Source of the DNA: Adiantum capillus-veneris
Taxonomy: Eukaryota > Streptophyta > Polypodiopsida > Polypodiales > Pteridaceae
NCBI GenBank assembly: GCA_014529385.2
Contig: CM043947.1
Coordinates: forward strand, 122,956,891 to 123,020,890
Length of the DNA stretch: 64,000 bases
Reading direction: 5' to 3'
In this document: in pieces, positions 11,641 through 23,442 of the stretch
Layout of the letters: every line of letters starts with the position of its first letter
Position numbering within the stretch: the first letter of the stretch is position 1
Translations under genes and position numbers: made by a program
Notes under the pieces: model-generated
Databases searched by the model: none
What the model was told of the DNA's origin: nothing
The model's input: the letters and a program-made list of their open reading frames with translations, nothing else

Positions 11641-12299
11641 GGTTAATTATGAAATTGTTTTGATGGTGAATTGGAAGGGAGGCACTAACGACATTGTTAG
11701 TGCCTCCAATATCTTTCTTTGTCTTTTTTCTTATTAACCATTGTCTATTTTTTCCTCTATGTACGTGCCTTACTCACAAAGGTTGCTAAAGTAGCGAGGC
11801 AAACATTTTGGGTGTGAGGTGGGACAACAAATGCAAGATGCGATGCGATATTCTGTCATCTACCCACCAACACAAGTGTCATTGGGATAACACGAGACAT
11901 GATCCTGACATGAAATCATATTGAGGTCAATCAAATAGAGAAGATTTTTGGCCTTGCCAAAGAGCATCTTGATGATAAGAAAAATTTGGTGGTGTTATGT
12001 CGTCGAGAACATGCATGGAGCTTAGCAAGCTTGGCACCTCGAAATGGATACTACGTTAACCATATTGACATGGCTATTTGTGAAGCTCCATTCAACATTC
12101 ATAGTTTTTCGTCATGTAAATAAAATACCAACATGGTTTGTAATATGGTAGAGTGTTTGATTGGAGACTTCATTACAATTGTTAATCTTCGTAGATGTGA
12201 TGCTTGGAAATAGTTCTATTTCGCAAGGTTGGGACACTCATATTCGATCGGTGTCCTTATTCGGATGTGATCATGGATTACTCCAATGAACCGGGCCTA
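11641..12299. other. No supported gene; short coding-like stretch
   Basis: A plus-strand reading at about 11935-12115 (containing IEKIFGLAKEHLDD and LVVLCRREHAWSL) looks protein-like but I cannot assign it, and it has no start or continuation. The remainder holds nothing I can identify. Confidence 0.3.
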
Positions 12300-14217
12300 T
12301 TGCTATTTCTTAGAGTGATGTTCAAGTTTTTTGATACAGGGATGTGGAGCTCCATGCAAGAACAAAATCTCACCCCAATTATGGAGTTGATAAAAAGTAA
12401 ATATCATACCCTGTGTAGAGGCCCCCCATTGAGTAGATTGCCCTCCATGAAAACGCCTCTGCAAACTCATCCACAATTGTATCTGCATTCCTAATTGTCA
12501 CCTTGCTTGTTGGTTGCATATCTTGGATGAAGCGTATATCACTGTTCTTCTTTGGAAGTATGAACTATCTACTTGAGTATGGAGCACAAGAAGACTCCAA
12601 AATCCCCATTTTGATCTTTTCATTCAATAACTCTACAAACTTTGGCAACGAGCCTTTGAGACTGGAATAGGTCGTATATACTAGGGTACATGAGGCATTG
12701 TAAAAATTACCATAGGAGCTACAATGGAAGGATCAACATATCCTATCTCATGTGGCTCAAATGCAAAAGCCTTACCACAATTTGAAAGAATTCTCCTCCT
12801 ATGTTAGAAACTCCTTGCAGCCAATACAACTCCAGGAAAGAATCCCTGTTGTTTGGTGTTAAGGGTGAATTTACTACTGGTTTCACCTTCTTTGCTACAC
12901 TCTTGTATTTTGTTTCAACATGGACTTCTAAGCCAAGTGTTTGCTTAAAACATTAATCTTCTTTAAACGCTTCTATGACTTGATACATTTCCATAGAGGA
13001 TACTTACACAAATTCATTGCCAAGATGAAAACTAAACTCCATTATAGCATCAAGATCACCCATAGTATCTACAAAAGAAACTTGCTCACACACACCCGAA
13101 ACATTTTTAGTAGGCTCTAACAACCCACTCTCTTTCATGCCTATTTGTACATTATGTACATATTACCTCTCACATCTCTTCAAATCTTGAAGTTTTGTAA
13201 AACATACTGATCCATTCCTTGTTACCAAGGACTTTGTAGAAAAGGTTTCACCCATTTTTGGATCATGCAATAATATTTTTCTTTTTGTACCATACAACCC
13301 TGCTTTAAATGATACTTGGCCAAAACCCATCATTTCCCTATGTTCATGACTCGAACTCTTTACTCACCTTTAGTAGAAGATACTCTTTGAGGCTGTCACT
13401 ATTTCTTTCATGGTTTACACAAACTCTGAGAAATTCAATAGCATGTTTACCATCTTTGCTTCATATCCTTGCACAAGATGAACCATCATCCATTACCTTT
13501 GTTTCTATTAAAACTCCCACAATGTAGGGCTATCCAAGGATAGGATGATATGAAGATGTGCCTTGTATAAATAAATTTTGTTCAACCTTTACATCAACTA
13601 TTGTCGCCTTCACACTTGTACATGCTACATACAATTCACCTAATTAATTGTTTGCCACTTTGACTTTCAACCATGTTTTGTGTCCATTGGTCATTTATAT
13701 TTTTGGTAAAGACTTTCTGACATTATATCTATTTCAGACTCATGGTCAATTAAGGCAACAGATGGTTCTTCAAGATCACCTACCTTGACCAATGCCTTTG
13801 TAGTAGCTCATGCCCAATGACTTCTAGAATAGAGGCTCCTAGGAATGCTTTGAGATTCTTCCTCATTAGCAAATTTCACTTGTCTTACATTCCAAGAAAA
13901 CTGGTAACATTCTACCATAGCTTCATCACCTTTTTTTTATTGCACATATACTCCTTGAATCTTTATAGTATCACCTTCAGCTTGTGAGGAATGGCCTCTC
14001 CAAGTGTTTGCCTCTTCTCTTGATGATGTCAATAATTTCTTCATGGAATTCATGCTTGACTGTGCCAAGCACCTCTCCCAAAGTAAACTGAACTGTTGTT
14101 CAAAATCCTCTCTTCTAGGACTTTATTCAACTTTGTAGCAAGGTCAATGTCAAATTGTAGTTTGTAAGCTTGTTCTTTCAAATTGCATTTTGTTGGATCC
14201 TTCTTCTTCCCTGGTGT
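12300..14217 (-). pseudogene. Gypsy element 3, pol part (protease and start of RT)
   Basis: Read on the minus strand from 14217 leftward. A protease-like stretch with LIDHESEIDIMS lies near 13710-13755. A conserved segment PYIVGVLIETKVMDDGSS follows near 13480-13540. The start of reverse transcriptase lies near 12410-12600 (KIKMGILESSCAPYSS, RFIQDMQPTSKVTIRN, VDEFAEAF). Frameshifts and stops are frequent, and RT fades before its catalytic motif. This is the downstream half of the element whose gag is at 23443-24893. Confidence 0.7.
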
Positions 14218-14222
14218 AGACT
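14218..14222. repeat. Target-site duplication of gypsy element 2, left copy
   Basis: AGACT directly abuts the TG end of the element at 14223; the same five bases follow its other end at 23438-23442. Confidence 0.9.
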
Positions 14223-14411
14223 TGTAATGGAAATGGCCTATGAACTTTGAGAGTAGCAGAATTAGGAAATTAGGTGAAGCACTTTTGAGAGATTACTTTG
14301 TGAGCATAGCGGGTGAACGTAATTGATGGTAGCAACATAAACATGGTACTTAGTTAACTTGGCATGAACAATACTTTTGCAAGAGAGAGAGTTTGATGAA
14401 CATGACAGTAG

Positions 14412-15087
14412 CGCGGGGGATTCACCATGCAAAACTTACCACACCACGTAAGTGTAGGGGAGGGGGGCTTATTTACAAGTTGCATAAGCATATAAGTTAG
14501 GGACGGGTCCTAAATAATTTATCTCTCAAGCTTAAAAATAAGGGAGGGGGTATCATATTTATGGGGGGGGGGGGGGGGGGGGGGGGATCTGATCCGAGTT
14601 GATTACTTATAACGATTGGTCATGGGTGTAAAATAGAACTTGGATAAATTTTGAAAAAGTGTTTTTATCACGCCACACATCAAATTTTGCATCAATCCGA
14701 TCATAGATAAGGGCTGATTTGGAGCAGTTCAAGGGTTGATTTACACCACCTTTGCATGGGTCAGAATTGGACAAGTAGCTAGAGTGTAGGCTGATTGGGC
14801 ACATACTTTGAAATTCAAACTAAGGTACATTGAGGGAACATCTAGTTATCAACAGAAGTGGTTCCTTAGTACGTTTCCAGTCACTATGCTACAGACTCCT
14901 TGACTAGTTTTACTCAGTTAGATAATGTGAGACCTAAATTTTACATGTAAGATAGGGGTATGATAGTTTTCTTCATTGATTGTCGTATAAGCATAGAAAG
15001 GGGGGTCATATTCCCTAAAATGAGTCGTATATAGGGGTTTTGTCAAATGGTGGCGTCCCGTTTTGTATATAGAGTGAATCCCCCGGG
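14412..15087. mobile_element. Non-autonomous hAT-like DNA transposon
   Basis: Absent from the other LTR, where GACAATAG stands at this point. Here GACAGTAG is duplicated on both sides (14404-14411 and 15088-15095), an 8-bp duplication as made by hAT transposases. The ends are inverted: CGCGGGGGATTCAC on the left and, read from the right, CCCGGGGGATTCAC. A poly-G run lies at about 14564-14586. No transposase is encoded, so mobility would need one supplied from elsewhere. Confidence 0.8.
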
Positions 15088-15596
15088 GACAGTAGTTAAG
15101 GACCGGATTCATATGGAGCTGGCCCCCCCTCCAATAGGCATTTGTATTATAGTTTCTCCCATCAAGAGAGACTTGGTACAATACAATCTTTGTGTTCCTT
15201 GTGACCTACGTAATGCAATGAAGTTGGAAAGCTTCATGCATCACAAGCATAACATAAACTTGTGAAAGCGTTAACTATCCCAAGCCTCAGTCCCAAGGCC
15301 TCAAACACCTTCAAAGGTGGAGACAACTAGCGGGGAATGAGAGTAGGGAAGAGGAAGAAGAAACACTCCATAGGAGAAAGAAATAGTTCCTCACTTATCA
15401 TTACTCTTCTTGCTAGAATACATAATAGTATAGTAATGGAGATGGAGAAGATGGCAAGCTTAAGCATTGAAGCATGGCTCTTGGTTGGATTTGCATTCCA
15501 TAGCCAAGAGTGTTGATGTAGGCTCTCACTTCTCACAAGCTTGGAGAAGGAGGTGGTGTTCCTCAACTTCCACCAAGTGAGAATGCCCTTGCTAAT

Positions 15597-15597
<1 letters not shown>

Positions 15598-15635
<38 letters not shown>
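15598..15635. repeat. (GT)n microsatellite in LTR
   Basis: A pure GT tract in the 3' LTR of element 2; the 5' LTR has only a short GT run at about 22509-22519. Confidence 0.9.
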
Positions 15636-15636
<1 letters not shown>

Positions 15637-16139
15637 AGTATATCCCCCTAGCACACCCCTTTCTTGCTTTGGGTGAGTGGTGACTTTTCTACATGTTGCA
15701 AGCTCATTGGACCCCTCTCCCCCTAGCCAATCACATGCCACATGAAGTCAAGTACATAGGTAGTCTTTTGACAAGTGTCCTCCTTACCCCTTAGAGAGAG
15801 AACGCTTGAAAATGTCTAGATATTTGTTGGATGGAAGTAGAAGCTCATTGGATCCCTCTTTAGCCCAACCAATAGCATTCATGCACACAATGTGGTTAAG
15901 CTTAGTGAGAGTTTGACATGTGATCCATGTGCCCTTTTAGAAAAGGGGTGCCCCTTGGGTGAGTGGAAGGTTAGGTCAAAGATTCCCAAGGGGCATAGAA
16001 AGCTTCTCAAGAAACTTCCTCATTAAGTGTGTAGGTTTTTGACTCAAGCATCTTACCGCCCATGCATAGGAAGCTTCTCAAGCAGCTTCCTCATTAAGTA
16101 TGACAAGTAACTCAAGTACTTTAGTCATCAAGCATGACA

Positions 16140-16260
16140 AGCACCTTAGATGGAGTTCCCACCTCAAGCTCAGCCCTAGCTTTCCTAAGGTCAAAGGCAA
16201 GTTTAGGTCGGGTTCCCACCTCAAGCTCAGTCCTAGCTTGCCTAAGGTCAAAGGACTCTT
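16140..16260. repeat. 57-bp tandem repeat in 3' LTR, two units
   Basis: Units contain TTCCCACCTCAAGCTCAG, CCTAGCTT and CCTAAGGTCAAAGGCAAG. Two units occur here and three in the partner LTR at about 23029-23190. Confidence 0.8.
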
Positions 16261-16861
16261 AACACTAACCATTGGAGGTCTTTAATGAAGCTAACCCTGA
16301 GGTATTTTAAGCTCCATTATTTAACCTTGCTCTTTGACAAACCATCTCTCATTTGGGTCCCTTTACCATTGGCCCCGTGTTGAGATAGATCTGTAAGTAT
16401 ATGTCTATATTCTAACCCTTGTTCCCATTTCTTATTCCACATTAAATGATCAGTCTAATATGAGAAAATCATTTGGGTTGGTTAGATATTAGATATTTAA
16501 TGACATTAGCTCTCTCTTGAAGTCATAGTCGTCCTCAACTATGAGGTAAAAGAGATAAAGCCATAGTCATTAGTCAATTTGTCTTAGCAGGTAGAGTATC
16601 CCTTTTTACCCTATGACATCATTCCAAGATGGATGACTAATCCATTTGGTGCTTGGGAGCCATAGCTGCCGCAAGCATGTCTACTCTGTAGTCCATTTCA
16701 TCTTCCCGTACTAGAGTGACAAACTCTACATGGTGTTTGAGAGACTTCGTTATCCCAAACATGATTCTTAGTATGTATACTACTTAGATTTGTGCACAAT
16801 AATGAGAGAATTTGTCTTATAAGACAAACATTGATCATTAAAAAGTAAAATGTACATTTGC

Positions 16862-19800
16862 TTACTCTAATGTAGCATTGTAAGCATTGACAAGGCTCAT
16901 ATTATCTTTAAGTTGGATTCCTTGTATCCATCTAGCATCTTCAAAAGGATAATTTTTGAACTTAATAAGATACCGTCAGATAATCTTACGATGTCGTAGT
17001 ACCTTGTCTTCATGCCGAAGGTTAGCTTCGGGTTGTAGCACCTCTTCTTGGTCTTCGATTTTGGGAGGGTCTTCAATAATTGGTTCATTTGAAGGCTCTT
17101 CTTTGTAGGGCTTAAGTAGTCTTACGTGAAAAGCATTGTGTATGAGCCAATGGTTAGGTAGCTTGAGTTGATAAGCCACCTCATTGATTGGCTTCAAAAT
17201 TTGAAAAGGACCATAGTATCTTTTTGCTAGTTTAGCATAATATTTTTGATGGCCCATAGGATTTTTGTCCGTTGTTTGCCTCAATCGAGCCTTAGGAAAC
17301 TTAAGTAAGACCCAATCATTTTCTTATGTTAAGGCCCTTTTGTGCTTGTCAACAACAGATTTTTGCCTTAGTTGGGAGATGGATATAGCCTCCTTAATCT
17401 TTTGAAAAGACGCTTGCAGGTCACGGCTATACTCATCGGCAGCGAAGATCTTCCCAGGTACTTTAAGTAGCAAGGGACTTTTAGGTCTTCCCTCTATGAT
17501 TTCAAAAGGCGTTTTTCCTGTAGAAGTATGGATAGTATTAATATGCGTATACTCTACAAGAGGTAAGTATTTTTTCCATTGTGAGCGTTGATCTACTTCT
17601 GTAACATAGGTCTTTAGTAGATCAAGAATCGTAAGATTGGCTATCTCACTTTGGCCATCCGTTTGTGGGTGATAGGCCGAAGAGAAATTCAATCTTGTAC
17701 CTAGATTTTTGAAGAGACCTTTCCAAAAATTACTGGTCATTCTAGGATCTCTATCTGACACGATGGATGTTGGCAATCCATGGTGTTTGAAAATCTGTGA
17801 TATGAAGAGAGTTGCCATTTGGTGTGCCTTAATAGTCTTCTTGATAGGGATAAAGTGTGCTTGCTTGCTAAACCTGTCGTCGACTATTATCCATATTTCC
17901 GTATTACCATGGATAGACTTGGGTAATCCAAAGATAAAATACATGAATATACTCTCCCATGGTGAATTAGGAATTGGCAATGGTTGGAGTAATCTAAGTT
18001 GCTTCCCTCTATCATACGTGGTCTTTTGGCATACCACACATTTTGAAACATACTCTTGTATGTCCACTTTCATGGTAGTCCAACAAAAGTACGTCTCTAA
18101 TCCTCGAAGATTAGGTTGAATGCCTCTATGCCCCACATAGGAAGGAGCATGGGATTCATACATGACTTTCTCACGAAGGGAGTGTGTAACACATAGCCTA
18201 TTGCTATGGAGAAGATAACCATCCTGTAAGGTGAATGGTTCCTCTTTCTTCCCTAAAGAAAGGGCTGACATTATGTCTTTAAAGTCAGGGTCAGTAGCAT
18301 ACTCATCTATCATAGAAGATAGATCATTGTGAGTTGCTATTGACACGGCATTAACCTTTGGTCCTCGTGAAAGAGAATCAACCACTTGATTGTGCTTACC
18401 AGCAATGTGAGTAATGTGGAAATTAAATTGTGAAAGAAAATTTGCCCACCTCATTTGTTTGTCTGAAAGCTTTGTTTGCGTCATGAAGTACTTGAGACTT
18501 TGATGGTCTGTTCATAAAATGAATGCAGTCCCCAATAGATAGTGCTTCCATGTGTCTAGGACATGTAGAAGAGCTAACATCTCTTTCTTATAAATGCCTA
18601 AGACTCGTTCATCTATGTTGAGCCTTCGGCTCTCATATGCTATGGCATGCCCTTCTTGAAGCAAGACCGCTCCAAGGCAATCACCACAAGCATCACATTG
18701 GACTTCAAATGGCTTTGAGAGATCCGGAAGCAGGACTGGTTGGGAGATAAGATTCTCTTTGAGCTTGTCAAAATCACTTTGCTCCTTAGCAGTCCATGAA
18801 TACTTAACGTTTTTCTTTGTCAAGTCATGTAATGGTCCTGCTATTTGAGAGAATTTTGCTATGAAGCGTCTATAGTATACACACATACCAATAAAGTTTC
18901 TTAGCTCATGTAGATTCCTTGGATTAGGCCATGCTTTTATCACCCAACTTTGATGGATCCATACGGATACCATCTCGAGAGATAATATGACCTAAGTATT
19001 GAATCTCTTGAGGGAAAAATTTGCTTTTCTTTTGATTGAGTAAAAGCTTATTCTCCCCTAATGCTTGAAAAATCACTTGGAGATGTTGCTTGTGTTCCTC
19101 CAAGGAATTGGAGTAGATGATGATATCATCAAAGAACACTCCAGTGAATTTACGGTAGGTTCTAAAAGATTTCTCCATTAATTGATTAAATGTAGCTAGT
19201 GTATTAGTCAAGCCAAAGGCATGACTAGATATTCATAAAGGCCAAACGTTGTACGAAACGCGGTCTTTAGGATACCTTCATTCACTATCCTTATTTGATG
19301 GTAGCCACTTTTAAGATCAATCCTACTGAAGTAGGTAGAGCCTTCTAGCTTATCAAACAGACCTTCTACCCGGGGTACAGGAAATCTGTTTTTGATAGTG
19401 ATATGGTTTAGTGCACGATAGTTCACACACATGCGGTATGTATCATCTTTCTTTTGCACTAAAAGGACCGGAGAACAAAAGGGAGAGGAGCTAGGCCTCA
19501 CCATCCCTTTCTCTACCAATTCTTGTACTTGCCTCAGGATCTCCTCTTGTTGAGCTTGTGAAACTCGATAAGGAGGTTTATTAGGTGGTGAGCTTCCTAA
19601 TAGGAGCTCAATTCGTTGGTCATCATCCTCTCGTTTTGGAGGCAAGTCCATAGGGATATCATCAATGAATACATCTTGGAATCCTTTTAGAAAGTTAGAC
19701 AAGCCTAACTCTTCTTGATTCCTACCATTCACCTTTGATGAAACATTAGCGCCTTTTAGGGACTCTTTGACAAAATTCATGTACACAGAAACTGAGCTCT

Positions 19801-21410
19801 TCATTGATTTATCAAGAGCAAGAGGATTTACAAGTGGTATAGTACGACCAGACTCATTAGCATCTATATACATGTTCTTTCCCCTATAGGTGAAGTAGAT
19901 TCTCCTTTCAGGGAACTTCATGTTGGCAGCCATGCGGTTGAACCATGGTACCCCTAGGATAGCATCCTCATGTTGGAGAGGAGAGATAAAGAAGTCTTCC
20001 TTGTCAACATAGCTTTGGACATGAAGCCTCAACTTCCCAATCAAGGGAGTAACAGAGGCTTGTTGTCCCTTGAAAGCGGCATCGACAGTTACAGCATCTC
20101 CCATTTCAAAAGCTTGAATGCCCAACTTGGTGGCCAACTCCATTGATATGAAGTTGTGAGTAGAACCAAAGTTAAACAAGATGAAGGAATCATGCTCCCT
20201 TACTTTTCCCCAAGCATAGGAGAGAGATGATCCTTTGCAATGAGCATCCTCTTTTGGAGCATCGATAGTGGAAGCTTGGACCGATTGTTGTTGTTGTTAT
20301 TGGAATGGCCTTGGGAAAAAATTTGGGCATTAATTTTTCCCTTTGCATCACTTTTGTCTTTATTTTCCATGGGCTTGACATTCCGCGTAACCCCTTGTTG
20401 GAAATTGATGCGTGAAGCAACCATGGTATGGTGGATTACTTCGCTGATAGAACCAGGCCGTTGAGAGTTGACATACTCGGCCATCTCTTCAGGTAATCCG
20501 GCACATAATTGTTGCTTTTGCTCAGCAAAGTCTATCTTTTGAAAGACAGTAGCCTTGAGATGTAAATGCCAAAACTGTCCACATATTTATGGATATACTC
20601 ATGAGAGAGAAGCCTTAAACTCCGACATTCGGTGAGCACTTTGTCATTTGCATCGCTTGCAAGGAATTGCTTCATGATGGAAACTCGTAGAGTTTTCCAT
20701 GTCTTTGGGGCTTTGCCATTGCCACGAAGGCTAGCCCACCATTGACGAGCCGATTTTTGGAAGTGTATAGCTACATGGCGTAGCTTAGAGGACTCCGTGA
20801 AGCCCTCGCCTCCAAAGGCCTCATCAAATTGTTGGATGAAGGCCAATACTTTTGTGACCTTTGCCATGCACGGTAGGATTTGCGATGTCCTCCCCTCTTA
20901 TATTCTCTAGGAGAATAGCCATAACTTTCATCGGTAGAGGAGGAAGGTGAAGAAGAAGGAGAAGAGGGTTACCTCTTTCTTTCCCTTTTCTTCCTTGGTT
21001 TCCTCTCTTCCCTTTTGGAGTGACGAGGAGAAGGACTATGGGTTAACCGTTTCCTCTTGGGAGGAGTTGGCGATCGTTTAGTCCACCTTCTCTGTGGAGC
21101 CACACCTTCGGAGGAATTTAGGGATTCATTGCTTTCTTGACCTTTGGACTCCTCCTCTCGTATGGGAGAGAGTCTTCTTTTGGGGGTCTTCAAGAGGCCT
21201 CGTAAGCTCTCTCTCCTCTTGGAGAGGAAAGGAAATCCCATAAGCACGAAGTTGTTGAGTAACTTTAGCTTGCAAAGTGGGGTTGCCCATAGCTTGTTGC
21301 AACCTAGTGACAAGATAATTAACAAACATGGGGGCATCATCATTGGCACCTTCGTGTGCAAAATCAAAGCTATCAATGTTCACTCTACTCTCTTGGTTAT
21401 TGTCAGCCAT
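16862..21410 (-). pseudogene. gag-pol: Gypsy element 2 gag-pol
   Basis: Starts MADNNQESRVNID at 21410 (minus) and ends with the chromodomain-like tail (FKNYPFEDARW) at 16862. Capsid-like sequence is near 20530-20870. The zinc knuckle found in element 1 is deleted: the Asn-rich stretch near 20290 joins directly to the segment before protease. The protease motif is FNFGSTHNFIS near 20165, without the catalytic Asp. RT spans about 18930-19600 with FFDDIIIYSNS, RNase H about 18512-18970, integrase about 17324-18484 (HPQTDGQSE near 17655). Frameshifts lie near 19210 and 17300. It is the least damaged gypsy copy here but not functional as it stands. Confidence 0.9.
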
Positions 21411-21819
21411 GCTAATTAAACTTATGTGTTTACTTAGTGTATGCTTTTGCAATGCAAAACCTTAGTTGCTACTCCTCTTAGCCTTTGAAAATAGGCACTT
21501 AAGTATCTACACCCACGGCTCGAATTGGTTAATTATAGAGAGTAGTGGAGTGAATCTAACATATCAAAGTTGCTGAGGGATAGCTCCTTTCAGACTTCTT
21601 ATGGCTCAATAATCGTAAAGACGTAGGCAAGTCTAAATAGACTCCATTATTAAGACCAAAGCTCCTGAGGTGTGCAGCATTTCCCACATAGTGGGCTCAA
21701 CAAAACCGATAATAGATCCCTATCCCACATACCCTCATATAATTAACAAAAACAACCATTAATAGGCTACTTAAGGACCTCTCTTCTTAAGCAAGAAAAG
21801 AGAAACCAAATGTTCCCAA

Positions 21820-23437
21820 TGTGATGGAAATGGCCTATGAACTTTGAGATAGCGGAATTAGGAAATTAGGTGAAGCACTTTTGAGAGATTACTATGTGAG
21901 CGCAGCGGGTGAACTTAATTGATGGTAGCAACATAAACATGGTACTTAGTTAACTTGGCTGAACAATACTTTTGCAAGAGAGAGAGTTTAGAGAACATGA
22001 CAATAGTTGAGGACCGGATTCATATGGAGCCGGTCCCCCCTCCAACAGGCATTTGTATTAGAGTTTCTCCCATCAACAGAGACTTGGTACAATACAATCT
22101 TTGTGTTCCTTGTGACCTACGTGATGCAATGAAGATGGAAAGCTTCATGCGTCACAAACATAACATAAACTTGTGAAAGCATTAACTATCCCAAGCCTCA
22201 GTCCCAAGGCCTTAAAAAAATTCAAAGGTGGAGAGAGCTAGTGAGGAATGAGGGTAGGGAAGCGGAAGAAGAAACACTCCATAGGAGAAATAAATAGTTC
22301 CTCACTTATCATTACTCTTCTTGCTAGTATACATAATAGCATAGTAATGGAGATGGAGAAGATGTCCAGCTTAAGCATTGAAGCATGGCTCTTGGTTGGA
22401 TTTACATTTCATAGCCAAGAGTATTGATGCAGGTTCTCACTTCTCACAAGGTTGGAGAAGGAGGTGGTGTTCCTCAACTTTCACCAAGTGAGAATGCCCT
22501 TGCTAATGAGTGTGTGTGTGGAGTATATCCCCCTGGCACACCCCTTCCTTGCTTTGGGCGAGTGGTGAATTTTCTACATGCTGCAAGCTCATTGGACCCC
22601 TCTTCCCCTGCATGGGTGGTCTTTTGACAAGTGTCCTCCTTATCCCTTAGAGAGAGAGAGCTTGAAAATATCTAGATATTTGTTGGATGGAAGTAGAAGC
22701 TCATTGAACCCCTCTTTAGCCCAACCAATAGCATTCAAGGACACCATGTGGTTAAGCTTAGTGAGAGTCTGACATGTGTCCCATGTGCCCTTTTAGAAAA
22801 GGGGTGCCCCTTGGGTGAGTGGAAGGTTAGGTCAAAGATTCCCCTAACTTTGGGACTTTTATGCATAGGAAGCTTCTAAAGCAAATTCCTCATTAAGTGT
22901 GTAGGGTCTCTTTTTGACTCAAGAATCTTATCCCCCATGCATAGCAAGCTTCTCAAGCAACTTCCTCATTAAGTATGACAAGTACCTCAAGTACCTTAGT
23001 CATCAAGCATGACAAGCACCTTAGGTGGAGTTCCCACCTCAAGCTCAGCCCTAGCTTTCCTAAGGTCAAAGGCAAGTTTAGGTCGGGTTCCCACCTCAAG
23101 CTTAGTCCTAGCTTGCCTAAGGTCAAAGACAAGTTTAGGTTGGGTTCCCACCTCAAGCTTAGCTCTAGTTTTCCTAAGCTCAAAGGACTTTTAACACTAA
23201 CCAGTGGAGGTCTTTAATGAAGCTAAACCTAAGGTCTTTTAACCTCCATTAGTTAACCTTGCTCTTTGACGGACCATCTCTCATTTGGGCCCCTTTACCA
23301 TTGGCCCCGTGTTGAGATAGATCCGTAAGCACATGTCTATATTCTAACCCTTGTTTCCGTTTATTATCCCACATTAAATGATCAGTCTAATATGAGAAAA
23401 TCATTTGGGTTGGTTAGATATTAGATATTTAATGACA
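21820..23437 (-). repeat. 5' LTR of gypsy element 2
   Basis: 1618 bp ending at TGACA (23437) beside the AGACT duplication. The primer-binding site expected just inside, near 21810, is not recognisable: the bases that match element 1's TGGTATCA region have changed. Confidence 0.88.
23029..23190. repeat. 57-bp tandem repeat in 5' LTR, three units
   Basis: Same repeat as at 16140-16260 with one more unit. Both strands stay open through it because 57 is a multiple of three, which explains the chance 60-80 aa frames. Confidence 0.85.
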
Positions 23438-23442
23438 AGACT

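Larger units (their letters stand above)
14223..16505 (-). repeat. 3' LTR of gypsy element 2 (with nested insertion)
   Basis: On the minus strand it starts TGTCATTAAATATCTAATATC at 16505, next to a purine-rich primer (CAAGAGAGAGCTAA), and ends at TACA at 14223. Its 2283 bp include a 676-bp insertion plus an 8-bp duplication, leaving about 1600 bp, in agreement with the 1618-bp 5' LTR. Confidence 0.88.
14223..23437 (-). mobile_element. Complete Ty3/gypsy retrotransposon (element 2)
   Basis: A 9215-bp element in minus orientation, with an LTR at each end, TG/CA termini and a 5-bp AGACT duplication. The 5' LTR is 21820-23437, the internal region 16506-21819 and the 3' LTR 14223-16505. Structure is complete but the coding region carries frameshifts and deletions, so it is not autonomous. 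It is inserted into gypsy element 3, itself in minus orientation. Confidence 0.92.

Noticed and set aside
16100-16285. Small repetitive protein encoded in the LTR (also 22953-23217)
   Set aside because: Frames are open on both strands only because the 57-bp tandem unit is a multiple of three; it lies inside an LTR and differs in unit number between the two LTRs.
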